64,000 bases of DNA, taken from positions 1,697,093-1,761,092 of the forward strand of contig KZ111141.1 of assembly GCA_002077045.2 (NCBI GenBank), in the 5' to 3' direction. Positions 42,636-52,814 of the stretch are shown piece by piece (the stretch's first letter is position 1; the number at the start of each line of letters is the position of its first letter). This DNA is from Rachicladosporium sp. CCFEE 5018 (taxonomy: Eukaryota > Ascomycota > Dothideomycetes > Cladosporiales > Cladosporiaceae). A program made the translations under genes and the position numbers. A model generated the notes under the pieces. The model saw only the letters and a program-made list of their open reading frames with translations. It did no database searches and was not told the DNA's origin.

Positions 42636-43187
42636 TTAGTAGCCCCAGTACCTCGCTCTCTTGCACTCCTCGGTGTCACACTCGTCAGCCTTCGGCAGGG
42701 TCCTCAGTATGTCATCAGTAAGCTCCTGATTCAGCGCAGCCGTCAAGCGAGATTTCTGCGGTGGCTCTCTGGGACTCGCCGGATCGAGCACTGGCTGTAC
42801 ATTCACAGGTGCTGGTGGCACAGGCGCAATGGGCTCCGCGTACTGTGGCACTGGCCACGAGCCTGGCAGGCATGGGAGCGAGACCATGACAGCAGCATTG
42901 GGTGGTGCAGCCATCGCTGGCATTGGCATCGGCATCGGCTGTCGAAGCGGTCGTATCGGCCGTGGCATAATTTCGGGCGGCCAAGGGTGCCACTTCTGTT
43001 CGGGACGTCGGACACTTAGCAAAGGTGGGCCAAGATCTAGGTCTTCGGGGACTGGTAAGAGTATGCTCTGAGCGATTGGGGGGTTAATTGGCTGCCCGGC
43101 GCGTGTTCGTCCAATGCCATCGGGCGCGGGGGCTCCATCTGCTGTCTCACGCAAGGCTTCGAATCGGGCCATGTGTGTGTTGGCCAT
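42636..43187 (-). CDS. Small proline-rich hypothetical protein
   Basis: A single ATG-initiated frame of 183 residues. I do not recognise it. It is proline-rich with a PMPMPMPAM run near the middle, a helical segment LTAALNQELTDDILRTLP near the end, and a C-terminal ECDTEECKRARYWGY. There is no signal peptide or membrane segment. The overlapping frames on both strands have far less regular composition, which makes this the best candidate here, but no family supports it. Confidence 0.45.
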   Translation of the reverse strand: MANTHMARFEALRETADGAPAPDGIGRTRAGQPINPPIAQSILLPVPEDLDLGPPLLSVRRPEQKWHPWPPEIMPRPIRPLRQPMPMPMPAMAAPPNAAVMVSLPCLPGSWPVPQYAEPIAPVPPAPVNVQPVLDPASPREPPQKSRLTAALNQELTDDILRTLPKADECDTEECKRARYWGY

Positions 43188-44097
43188 TTGATCTTGTAGT
43201 GGCTACTGAAACGTGATGGTTCGGATACTGGAGGATCGCGATATAGGTGGTAACAGCTTGAGATGACAATGGAAGAAATCGTGTAAGCCCGCTATAGTCG
43301 CCGTACATGCTGCACTATTCGCCGTGAAGGCTATCAGCGAGCATACAGTACCTGCTAGTGGTGGCATGATTGACAAAAGACTTCAGGGAATGACAGCAGG
43401 CAATGTCATAGTTGCTTGACAAGTATTCATGAACAAACAAACCTCTCACCCAGATTAAAAGCCAGCACTTACGACTGCGTTGTGAAGCAAATGACAGCAG
43501 TTGCGAGTATGCATCGTCTCCATGGAGGCAGGCACGACTCGATTGCAACGACCACCATGCATAGTACAGGGACTTTGGTGTTCGTGGCCCGTCGCTAAGA
43601 CTGTTCAGTCGTTGCTGAAACCCGAACACTCCCGCGTATCGCCGATGCAGCGGTATACCATTGCGCTGCCGCAGGTTGACGGATACGAGCAGTTTCCATA
43701 CTTCAAATAGTTGGAGAAACCGCAGACAGCAGGATCGTATGTGCAAGTCGACAGATGAATGAATCGGTCACGTGCAGCTCCAGATTCGGGAAGGCACGTC
43801 CATGCAAGAGCGTCTGTGCAGCGGCGCGTATTTGCCTGCTTCACACCAATCACATCGCATATCATCATCTTCTCCTCCATGAATTGACAGGCGCTTGTGT
43901 GCATGCTGCACGCTCGCTGTGATCGCCCAGGCGTGGCGACCACGTCGGTTGACCATGCACGGTGATATGTATAGACCGTCTTGGCCAGACCGGCGGTAGC
44001 GGTAAGTTCGACTTCACCATCTCTGTCTCCTCTATCGAGTATGTGGGTGTGGAGGGATGATGGCAATGTGAAGTGGACGTGAGTAAAACAGACAAAT
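43188..44097. other. Intergenic, only a weak gene candidate
   Basis: About 910 bp between two divergent genes. Apart from the weak Cys-rich frame at 44066-43605, nothing is recognised. Confidence 0.35.
43605..44066 (-). CDS. Possible small Cys-rich protein
   Basis: An ATG-initiated frame of 153 codons. The last 75 residues carry eight cysteines with spacing that looks structured (CTDALAWTC, CTYDPAVCGFSNYLKYGNC, STCGSAMVYRC). The N-terminus has no signal peptide, unlike secreted effectors of this type, so a start exon may be missing or the frame may be chance. It begins only 31 bp from the start of the divergent membrane protein gene, which argues against it. Confidence 0.25.
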   Translation of the reverse strand: MPSSLHTHILDRGDRDGEVELTATAGLAKTVYTYHRAWSTDVVATPGRSQRACSMHTSACQFMEEKMMICDVIGVKQANTRRCTDALAWTCLPESGAARDRFIHLSTCTYDPAVCGFSNYLKYGNCSYPSTCGSAMVYRCIGDTRECSGFSND

Positions 44098-45753
44098 ATG
44101 AAGAGGACACTGGACTACCTCGCGACCACTGCGGTGCTGCTTGTCACGAGCGCAGCACCCGCAAGGGCCGGTCTCTGGACGATAGACATAGATCGAAGTC
44201 CAGCTCCATCGCCAGAAGATGGTCCTCCATTCTCCGCGCACGCCAGCCGCGATCGCTCCCTACTACCCTACCAGATCACCGGCATTGCGGCGTCCTACCT
44301 TGGGACACTGCTCATCCTAGCGATCTTCCTCCTCACAGGCGGCCGGCGCATGCGAAGGCGCGCACTCAACATAGGCTTTGTCCATAGAGGCACCGAGATG
44401 GTGAAGCCGCTCAGCACCGCCTTCGACCCGAGCCCGATCAGTCCAGTCAGTGTGCGAACTCTACCATGGCGGTCTCCCAGAGGAAAGAAGAAGGGCGTGA
44501 GGAGTCCGAACGGGAGCATGAGGAGTGGGTTGAGCAATACTGTCTCGCCTGGCATGCAGAGCGTGGCCAGCTTTGACAGCAATGTCGTGGAAGCGGATCG
44601 GGCCAGGAGGCAAGAGGAGATGGAGAAGCTGTATGCGGCCGTCATGGCCCGGGATGAACAGAAGGGGCAAAGCTCGAATGTGCAAGACCAATATGGTGGA
44701 CCGCCGCCGCAGTACTCAAGGCCACGACCGCCGAGGCTGCTCACTGATGCGCCGGCATTGAGGCATTTGCAACCAGAAAACTCACAGTACCCGATCAGCC
44801 CGCTCAGTCCGATGTCTCCACGCTCACCGATCCGTGCGATTTACCCGCCAGACACTACAATGCCACCACTACCTCAAGGACCCACGAGCCCGATTCGAGC
44901 TGAGTACCCTACGACGCCACTCACCCCAGTCTTCCCACGTGCAAGCCGGACCTCCGATCTGCCACTTCGAGATCGAGCGACGTCAGTCGGATCGTCACGT
45001 ACGTACGCCTCAGCGTCGTCTGGGTCTGGCAACCCGAAAAAGCTACGCAAGTCCATGCGCCACCTTAAGATCTCCTCGCCGATGATCCGACCCGACATAG
45101 ACGACAATAGCGACGGTGCTCGCACTCCACTGAGCCCACGTTTCTACACAGATCCTGGCATTCCTCCAGAGCCGCCAACGAGTCGTACTACGGATACTGT
45201 AGACAGCCAAGCGTACCCGCCGACGACTCCTGGCACGCCATGGCAGTACGAAGAACGCGTAGACGAAGTGCGAGACCTTCCGCTCGCACATCCACAACGC
45301 CCTGCGCCTGCACAGACAGCAGCTGCTGCTCAGTCAGCAGGCTATCAGTATAGCACCCCTGCACAAGCGTTGACAGATCATGCTTCTCTACGGCCAGATC
45401 CGACTCGGCCAGGTCCATCGCGCACTCCGCCGAGGACTCTGCCTTTCCGATCGCAACCTCAACAATTTCCACCTATCTCTGCTGGTCCGACCAAGACCAC
45501 TTTTCTCGAAGTCACGCGCAACCAGCGCTTTGGCAACGGATTGGGAACCGGTGGGATGCGGACTGCAGGTCTGGCGACGCCGTATAGTCCGTACATGCCA
45601 TTCACGCCTCTCACACCTGTGACGCCGCGACTGACTACAAGAGCCGAGAGGCGAGCTAGGCAGAGGGAGGAGAGGGATCTCAGGGGTGCGGCGATTGCGG
45701 AGGAGGATGAGGTCAAAGAGGATGGGGAAATGTGGGGAGACGGGTATGCTTAA
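44098..45753 (+). CDS. Single-pass membrane protein with long disordered cytosolic tail
   Basis: Single exon, 551 residues. I do not recognise a named family. It has an N-terminal signal sequence (MKRTLDYLATTAVLLVTSAAPARA), a short external part, and one membrane helix at about residues 62-80 (AASYLGTLLILAIFLLTG). A basic stop-transfer (GGRRMRRRA) follows, predicting a type I membrane protein. The cytosolic tail of about 465 residues is rich in S, P and T with many SP/TP sites, and ends in a helix of R/E residues followed by an acidic DGEMWGDGYA. Such proteins in fungi are often sensors or cell-wall-stress adaptors, but I infer no role. Confidence 0.75.
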   Translation: MKRTLDYLATTAVLLVTSAAPARAGLWTIDIDRSPAPSPEDGPPFSAHASRDRSLLPYQITGIAASYLGTLLILAIFLLTGGRRMRRRALNIGFVHRGTEMVKPLSTAFDPSPISPVSVRTLPWRSPRGKKKGVRSPNGSMRSGLSNTVSPGMQSVASFDSNVVEADRARRQEEMEKLYAAVMARDEQKGQSSNVQDQYGGPPPQYSRPRPPRLLTDAPALRHLQPENSQYPISPLSPMSPRSPIRAIYPPDTTMPPLPQGPTSPIRAEYPTTPLTPVFPRASRTSDLPLRDRATSVGSSRTYASASSGSGNPKKLRKSMRHLKISSPMIRPDIDDNSDGARTPLSPRFYTDPGIPPEPPTSRTTDTVDSQAYPPTTPGTPWQYEERVDEVRDLPLAHPQRPAPAQTAAAAQSAGYQYSTPAQALTDHASLRPDPTRPGPSRTPPRTLPFRSQPQQFPPISAGPTKTTFLEVTRNQRFGNGLGTGGMRTAGLATPYSPYMPFTPLTPVTPRLTTRAERRARQREERDLRGAAIAEEDEVKEDGEMWGDGYA

Positions 45754-45797
45754 TCTTTATAATCTTGCCATGCCATGCACCTCCTATCTCACGCGAC

Positions 45798-47561
45798 TTA
45801 CTGCTCCACGATCTGAAAGTGAAAATCCTGTCTGTCCATATTCAAATCTCCGATCACGTCCCCATGGACGCTCACCTGCGAGTGCGGTTTGTCGTGTACA
45901 CCTCTCCCCGTGCTCTCCGCAGTCAGCTCATACTTGACGTGCTTCCAGCCCAATGTAGCGACAAGATCATCGGCTTTCGCAGTAGAATGATCCGCTGCGA
46001 ATAGAGGCGCGTTACAGGCTTTGGCGATCTCGAGTGGGCTCAAGGAGACATCTCGACCAAGGTGCCAAAAGCCATGGTAGGTGATCAACACCACGACGAG
46101 AGAAAGTAGCGTCAGAGCCACTGCACCAATGAGGAAAGCGTAGTGAGTGCGGTACACCGTTGTCGTCGTTGTTTGTGTTCCAGACACTGTCTCCAATCTA
46201 GTGGAGTTGTCATCCACAAGATCGTTGACGTAGATTGGAACACGCACGGCAGTCTCGTTGGCAAAACCCATAGCAGTTCGGAACATGAGCTCTCTGGCTT
46301 GCGCAAGCATGTTCGGGAGCGGGTCGCGAAAGGTCATGTTACAGGGGTCCTTGTCGCCAGATATAGCGAATTGAGGTGGCGTCGCGCCTGTGCTATCCAT
46401 CTCGTAGCCGATTCCGCCACCGAAATGCATCGTCGCTGCGCCGTTGAAACGATTCTGCAGCGAGACGATGTACCCAGCAAGTTGGGACGGAGCACCGTTG
46501 TTGAGAGAAACACCTGTCCCTATCGCGGTGACGTTGTCAAGAGTATCATCGAAAACGGTGGACTCTTGGTCCAGAGCAATAGTCGATTGATTGCCGTCGA
46601 TCGTGACAGGGTAGTAGACTGTCGCTGCTCTGAGCGTGCAATTCTGTACCGTTATGTGGCCAACGCAACTCCCCGTCGATATCGGTACTCTGTATTGCGT
46701 ATCGAGCCGCATGACACCGCTTATAAGAGTCCACCCGAACGCGATGATAAGGGCATCTACTTGTGTGGACCTCACACCTTTTGAACTATCGTGGAGCTCT
46801 GAGTCGAAGTCGAAGGATGTGGACGAGCAGTTGACCGCAAGGCCTGCAGCACGTAGTCGACCATGGCAGATGCCATTACCGGGGCAGCCTGTGTCCTTGA
46901 CTGAGATCGGTGCGCGGTCATAGAATTGCTAACAGGGATTAGTTCTAATCTGACTCGTGAGTCACTGGATTAACAGGCTTACTTGCACGATATTGGCAAA
47001 GGAGGTAGTCAGAAAGCCTGGTTCGAGCTGCCGTCCAGCGATATAGCCTGTTGCTGAGCTAAGGAATGTCGTGCTATTGATTTTGAACATCGCAGGCGAT
47101 GTGACCTCGTCTTGAGATATGCTCGAGCCCCGTTGCAAAAGCGGTCCATTGGCAGGCGTTATAGCGACGAGGAGGCAGGCGACTGCGACCATGTTGACTT
47201 TCTTGCCTGCTTTGACCGCGGCCAGCGGGCTTGTCCCATACTGCCAATATCGGTGCAGATCTCCAAGCTCCGTCTTTGATCCCATAGCACGTCGCCACCA
47301 CCTGATGGTAACACCATAGCTGAGCGCAGCGACGAGCAGGATGTTGGTTAGAGTATAGCATATCGAGAGGTAGACGGTGGGCGCATAGCGCCATGAGCCC
47401 ACAGGGACTCCATCTGATACTACCAGTATGATGATGCAGGCAGCAAGTCCACATAGTGCTCCCAGAATGCACAGAAGCCCCTGCCAGGGCAGACGGCGGA
47501 AGAAGCCTGGTCGCCAATGCGCGTCGTTGACTTGTTGATGGTCGACATGAGTGTAGTCCAT
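45798..47561 (-). CDS. DUF3176 family multi-pass membrane protein
   Basis: Exons are 47561-46983 and 46928-45798, with a 54-nt intron (CAA|GTAAGC, TTAG|CAA). The product has 569 residues. This is a fungal family of unknown function (DUF3176). The signature block is near the N-terminus: LPWQGLLCILGALCGLAAC, then WRYAPTVYLSICYTLTNILL, TIRWWRRAM and ELGDLHRYW. A third hydrophobic stretch follows (VNMVAVACLLVAI). A large loop with N-x-S/T sites and cysteines (CPGNGICHG) is probably extracellular, and a last membrane helix (FLIGAVALTLLSLVVVLITY) precedes a cytosolic tail. The start is the first in-frame ATG. The upstream frame stays open, so an extra start exon is possible. Its stop is 44 bp from that of the convergent membrane protein gene. 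Confidence 0.8.
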
Positions 47562-48407
47562 TTCGATCAGCCCGTTGATCGTTAGCCAGTATTGACCAGA
47601 CGACGTACACTCCTTATTCAACCTGTTAGTGCTGTCGCGATTGAGCGTGGACGCCGCAGCACTTGGTCATGCACAAGATCGCGGAGACAGGAGCACCTGG
47701 CGACAACAAGCTACCGCGAAGCATTATCCTTCTATGAGGCCGCGGTCCTCGGGCGAGGAATGTGCATGCCGTGCACCCAGTCTCTGAAAACGCCATCGAT
47801 ATCACAGACGCTGGTGGTTGATCATCTCGAACGTGCCAGCCTCGGTCACAAAGCGTGGTCACGCCATGCTAATCTTGGTCCAGCAAAGCTTCATAGTGCT
47901 GATCAGACCAGGCGTGCCCTCCGATTCGACCAGAATGCTGCAAGGCTGAGGCCTGACCTTGACAGCCTGATCACGTGCAGAGGTCTCGCGTACAAGCGAG
48001 GCGGCGCAACGTGACTTGAGACATGATTGCGAAAGACGTCCAGGACCTAGTGGCGTGATGTATCCCGAGATAGCACACTTGACCGTCTTCCACGCTCAGC
48101 CTTGCGCGGCATACTGCGTTATCCTGCATGTGTGCGATGCAACTGCGCTTAACGCGAACGCTGCTTCTCATCCCGAGGTGGTCACCCCTCTGGACTCAAA
48201 AGTCTCAGCCTCGTCTGAGCAGCCTTGAGAGGCGGTTTGGGGATTCATAGCTCAGTGCGTCGATCCGATCTGTGATACGATTGCGTCCTTCATCTCCTAT
48301 GTAAAAGCGAATTGCTCCGCTGCAGTGCCCAAGGTCTTCACTTGCGATTAGCAGGACGCGAGTCCAGTGAAATGCAATCATCTGTCACTATCGCGAGTCA
48401 ACAGAAG
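47562..48407. other. Divergent upstream region, no supported gene
   Basis: About 850 bp. Several short overlapping frames occur but none has a family signature. A TAGCTCAGT string at about 48248 resembles a tRNA A-box but no matching tRNA fold follows. Confidence 0.4.
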
Positions 48408-49330
48408 ATGAAGTCCGTCTTAGGCTGGGCCTGCTTTCTAGGTACTGGCCTTGTCTCTGCTTACCATTCTCCACGGTCGACCGTCGTGCCACTCGAGCAG
48501 GCAGATTCACTAGAATGGGCACCGGAGCCGACAAGTCCGCCTGATTTACTACGCCGCGATATAGCAAAGCGCGATAACAGACCCGCAAGTATATGCGGCT
48601 ACCTCGACGGTGTCAGTGGTGAGTCTGCATCAATGACCGCCTCCCTCACACAACCTAATGCCTATCTACAGACTACGCCTGGGACTGCGGCTCGACGGGC
48701 ATCTGTGGCTTCGGCAACAATGCATTTGGCTGCTGCGCAAACGCGACTGTTGTGGCCGGTAGTACCCAGTTGGCGCAGTGCGAGCAAATATCGTCATGCC
48801 GAAATTACTCCCAGGGTTGCGATGATGCGTGCGTATCAGACTCCGGGTTGGCGTACTGTGGGTAGGTGAGGTCACTGTCAACGACGTAGACATCTGACCT
48901 GACCCTGCGACCTAGCAACTCGACGTTTCCGTACTGCGGTGCGGTCCTCGCCAGCGGCGTCTACACCAACTTCGAGTGCTATACTGCCCCTCAAGGAACT
49001 CCACATACCGTGCTCGCCACTTGGACTGCCGATACGTCGCCAACATCGGCCCTTTCGAGCAGCTCATTGCTTGGTTCGGCGGCAACGCTTACGACAACGT
49101 CCATGTCTGACCTGTCCACGACGACAGAGTCGAGTTCTGCGTCCACTATCATCCAGACTTCAATCCCCTTCACCCAGAGTCAGCCGGCCGAGTCTAGCGC
49201 GCCATCAGCTGCGGCGACGGTGACTGTCACTGCGTCCAGGGCTTCTACAATATTGAGCCATAGTGGGGTGGCGCTCTGGGGAATTGTCAGCATACTGCTG
49301 CATGCCCATCGAGTCGCGGACTTCGTGTGA
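48408..49330 (+). CDS. Secreted Cys-rich, Ser/Thr-rich protein, probably GPI-anchored
   Basis: Exons are 48408-48618, 48672-48861 and 48916-49330, with introns of 53 and 54 nt, both in phase. The product has 271 residues. It has a signal peptide (MKSVLGWACFLGTGLVSA), then about 110 residues with many cysteines (ICGYLDGVSDYAWDC, CGFGNNAFGCC, CRNYSQGCDDACVSD, TFPYCG, FECY). A Ser/Thr-rich stalk and a short C-terminal hydrophobic stretch (VALWGIVSILL) follow. This layout is common in Pezizomycotina cell-surface proteins. GPI attachment is inferred because the C-terminal hydrophobic part is short and ends in a charged tail. No enzymatic motif is seen. In-frame ATGs upstream of 48408 would bury the signal peptide. 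Confidence 0.75.
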
Positions 49331-49661
49331 CTAATTATCATGGGACTTGCCATGCAAAGGATGTCGGGATGATGTAGTAGGAATACGTCATATAGTAGGA
49401 GAAGTAACATTGAGGTTTGGGAACCTTGTTGGTACCTGCATGCATGGAGTTCCCCCACAGATTCACATGACAATGACAAGCAGGCACGTCACTCACGCTT
49501 GCCATCCAAGGAAATACCAATGGCGTCCGCGGGTAGCAACGGGTTGTCATCTCCTCCATTTATGTCAAGAAGTGCATCTAGATCCTCTCGAAGCTCACCC
49601 ATCTCCATCTCGAGCTCCAAGTAAAAGATCGCACTACCACCATCCCGATCCCATCGCCAAG
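49331..49661. other. Intergenic, no supported gene
   Basis: These 331 bp lie between two plus-strand genes. Nothing was recognised. Confidence 0.4.
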
Positions 49662-50961
49662 ATGTACGCCACCAAGCTCACCGCGCGCTCAGCCCGCGCC
49701 CTGCGCTCCTCCGCCCCGGCAGCTCGCCGCTACGCCTCAGACGTATCAGCTCCCTCAGGCGGCAATCACATCACCGCGGGCATTATCGGCGGTCTCGTCG
49801 GTGCCGGCTCAGTCGGCGGCTACGCATACTACCACTACCGCTCCTCGGGCATTGCGACCGCGGCCGACACCGCAAACCAGATCAAGAGCTATGTCGACTC
49901 GACGACCGAGAAGCTCAAGGTGCAATTCAAGGAGAAAACCCCAGAACCTAGCGAGGCGTTGAGCGCGTTGAAGGGGTTCGCGCAACAGTATACTATGTTC
50001 ATTCCGGGGGCGAAGCCCTATGTGGACAGCACGTTCAAGGATTTGGAGACGGTGAGGGCGAAGCATGGTATATTGCTGAGACGAAGGTAGAGAAGTTGCG
50101 TGAACTGACAATACTTGACAGGTCCGGAAGTCGACAACATTGTTAGCGAGGCATACACCGAGCTCCGCGACGCATCGTCAAATGGTCTCACGCTCACGAC
50201 ACTCACGGCTGCGTGGGGAGTGCTGCAGAAGCATCTCCACAAGCTGAGCTCGCTTGCTGCAGATGCAGGTCAGGACATTCTTAACAACCACCCCGAGCTG
50301 AAGGAGAAGATGGGCGGCTCGTTCGAACAGCTCCAGTCACTGGGCGACCGTCTTGGACCGGAGGCCAAGAAGCAAGTCGATGAGACGTGGAAGCAGGTGC
50401 AGGAGTTGACGCAGCAGGGTTTGAACTTTGGCAGTGTACAGAAGGTCAGGGAGATCGTGGAGCAGAAGATGCAGGAGATCTCAAAGATTGGTGACAAGCT
50501 GTGGCAGGAGGGTCTGGAGCAGGCAAAGCCGCTGCTTGACAAGCAGCCCGAGGTCAAGAAGCTGATTGAGGAGAATGCCGATGTGCTGAAGAAGGGGAAT
50601 GTCGGCGAGGCACTGCAGAGACTACAGAAGGCTGTGCAGTCTGGCGACTTTGGTGACTTGGAGAAGTACATTGACGGGTACGTCACTCGCAGCAACTCTA
50701 ATACAATAAGTACTGAGCTGATCACTTCACAGCGCCAAGAACAAGGCAAAGCAGTACGCTCCGTCCGGCCTCAACAATCTGCTTGACAACATCCCACAAG
50801 GCTCTAAGATACTACCCGAGCTTCAGCGATTGAAGGCAGTCGCTGAGAACAACAGCGACGAGGCACAGAACCTCGTCAAGGAGACTGTCAACGAGGTGCT
50901 CAAGGTCCTCGAGAACAAGAAAGAAAAGTTCGAGGATATTATCAAGAAGGGCGGCAAATGA
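49662..50961 (+). CDS. Helical, probably mitochondrial, protein of unknown function
   Basis: Exons are 49662-50067, 50122-50677 and 50733-50961, with introns of 54 and 55 nt. The product has 396 residues. The N-terminus (MYATKLTARSARALRSSAPAARRYAS) is a basic, amphipathic presequence ending RRYAS, typical of mitochondrial import. A glycine-rich hydrophobic segment (AGIIGGLVGAGSVGGYAYYHY) follows, likely one inner-membrane helix. The rest is long amphipathic helices with apolipoprotein-like or coiled-coil spacing (KSYVDSTTEKLKVQF, ETWKQVQELTQQG, VREIVEQKMQEISKIGDKL), ending in a Lys-rich tail. The layout recalls MICOS-type or apolipoprotein-like mitochondrial proteins, but I cannot assign a family. 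Location in mitochondria is inferred from the presequence. Confidence 0.75.
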
Positions 50962-51572
50962 GATGGTAGAATGGCAAATGTAAGATGACGGCAGTGGCAG
51001 TAGCAAAAGCAGGTTCTACGGGACTGTGTATACTATGGCAGCATGAGCTGGAGCCGGGGTTGGGAGCGCAAAATTTTATATCGAGACCACTATATGATTG
51101 AGAGCTGGAGGCTGATCTGCATCCGACTACACTACACGAAAACCACGCTACCCCGCTCGCCTGTAGTTGCCATTGTGTGCTATAGTACCGAAACCTTGCT
51201 GGTGCTAACCACGTCCAGACCAACATGAGAAGCAATATAGCGGATGCATCCCTCGCGCCACCTTCGCAACCCTGGAAGCCTACAAGGGTTCACCGCCAAC
51301 TTGCTCGTGCCTTGTCGCCGAAAGCTCTCGTGTTTCGGGCTTGGCTGCTTGGCAGTGTTTACCTGCCAGGCTGCCTTCAGGGACGGGCGACCTCGTGCAT
51401 TGCCAATTGCGTAAGGATATGCAAGTAGCATTGCCTACATGCGGAGATAGATTGGCGCTCGTGAGGGCGGCATGGGAGGAGGGAAAGCTAAGTACTCGGT
51501 CCTTCTGTCCTCGATTCCGTTTCGCATAAATGCCTTGTTCACGCGCTCGACATCCCTGAAGTCATAGCAAAG
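50962..51572. other. Intergenic, no supported gene
   Basis: These 611 bp lie between two plus-strand genes. Nothing was recognised. Confidence 0.4.
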
Positions 51573-52756
51573 ATGTTCGTCCTCTCACTGTTGGGTGTAG
51601 CCAGCGCTGCTGTGGTGGCAGCCAAGCCTCGTAAGTACAACATCAAGCCCCCTCATGATCTCGAAATGTTCTTAACTCCCTCCTCGCAAAAAATGCCACT
51701 ACCGATCCCAATGCCGATGACTTCCGTTGCCTGACCTCCTTCCGCGCCTACGACTCCAGTTATTCCTCCTACGCCTTCAAGGTGCTTACGAGCTACATTA
51801 AGGTGGCCACCCTCACAGACACTATAACGGACACCAACGTCCCATTGACGACGCTCTGTGACGGCCGGCCACGTGCCCTTGAAAGCTACAGGACCTCCAC
51901 CGTGACTTCGACCGTGACCTACAAACCACCAGTGACTTTGACGTACCAGCGCGGCACCTATACCGGCGTATACCCGACTTGCACCATCGCGGAGACGGCT
52001 TGCACCCCAATCCTGTCTTCGTATAGCTCTGCTGTCAGCGATGCCGAGACCAACGGCGCTCCGTACCCGACTAATATACCACACTGCACGACCTCTGACA
52101 CATCGACCATCACCAGCGCGCCGACGCCAGTAGAGACGTATGTCGATTGCGCGATCAACACCCAATACTGCTTCATGCAAGGCGGCAATTTCGGCACGCT
52201 CTTCTACTGGCCCGTCACGACCGTCAACGGCGACTTCTGCGCGCAGAACGGCACGACCGTGACGCCCTCGCCGACTGACCCGGCAGGTGCGCCAAATACT
52301 GTCGTCAGTCTGGGATACACCTTCACTTCGCCGACGCCGTATATCAGCTTGGCATACATCCAAGCTTACATCCATGGTCGCAGGCCGAGCATTACGCCTT
52401 GCGGTCCGCAGACAGCGCAGCATACTAGTTTCATCTTGCCGCTGAATACGCCGTTGACTTCGGCGCGGACCATCAATGTCTATCCGACGTATTCGTTCAA
52501 CCTTGCAGATCTGAACCGGCCGATCCCGACGAGCGCGTGGGACGGACAGAGGAAATGTAGGCTGGGAGACCACTGTGCCACCATCGAAGGGGAAGGGGGC
52601 TTCACTGTCTTGATCCCGCTCCCAACAGAAGTAGTAGCATTGGAGAGCGCCTGGGTCGCGGCGAGCTGTAGAGGCACGGCGTCAGGGTGGTATCTGACGC
52701 CTGTGCCGTTGGGTACAGCGACTGCCAGCACTCCAGCGAAGATCACTGGGCACTAG
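51573..52756 (+). CDS. Secreted protein of unknown function, intron with AA acceptor
   Basis: Exon 1 is 51573-51630 (signal peptide MFVLSLLGVASAAVVAAKP) and exon 2 is 51690-52756. The joined product would have 374 residues. The intron has a normal GTAAGT donor and a perfect CTTAAC branch site. The only position that restores the frame, however, ends GCAA at 51689, where AG is expected. One G-to-A change would explain it. No alternative AG in reach keeps the frame. The mature protein is Thr/Pro/Tyr-rich with scattered cysteines (YPTCTIAETACTP, DCAINTQYC) and N-x-T sites. I recognise no domain. It may be a cell-wall or effector-type protein. If the acceptor is truly lost, the gene is disabled. 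The stop is 58 bp from that of the convergent acetyltransferase gene. Confidence 0.55.
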
Positions 52757-52814
52757 GAGGCGACGGTGGGTGCGGGCCATACAGGAGCCATCGAGTACTA
52801 TGAGATGATAGCAT

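Noticed and set aside
48248..48256. tRNA A-box-like TAGCTCAGT
   Set aside because: No B-box or cloverleaf follows.
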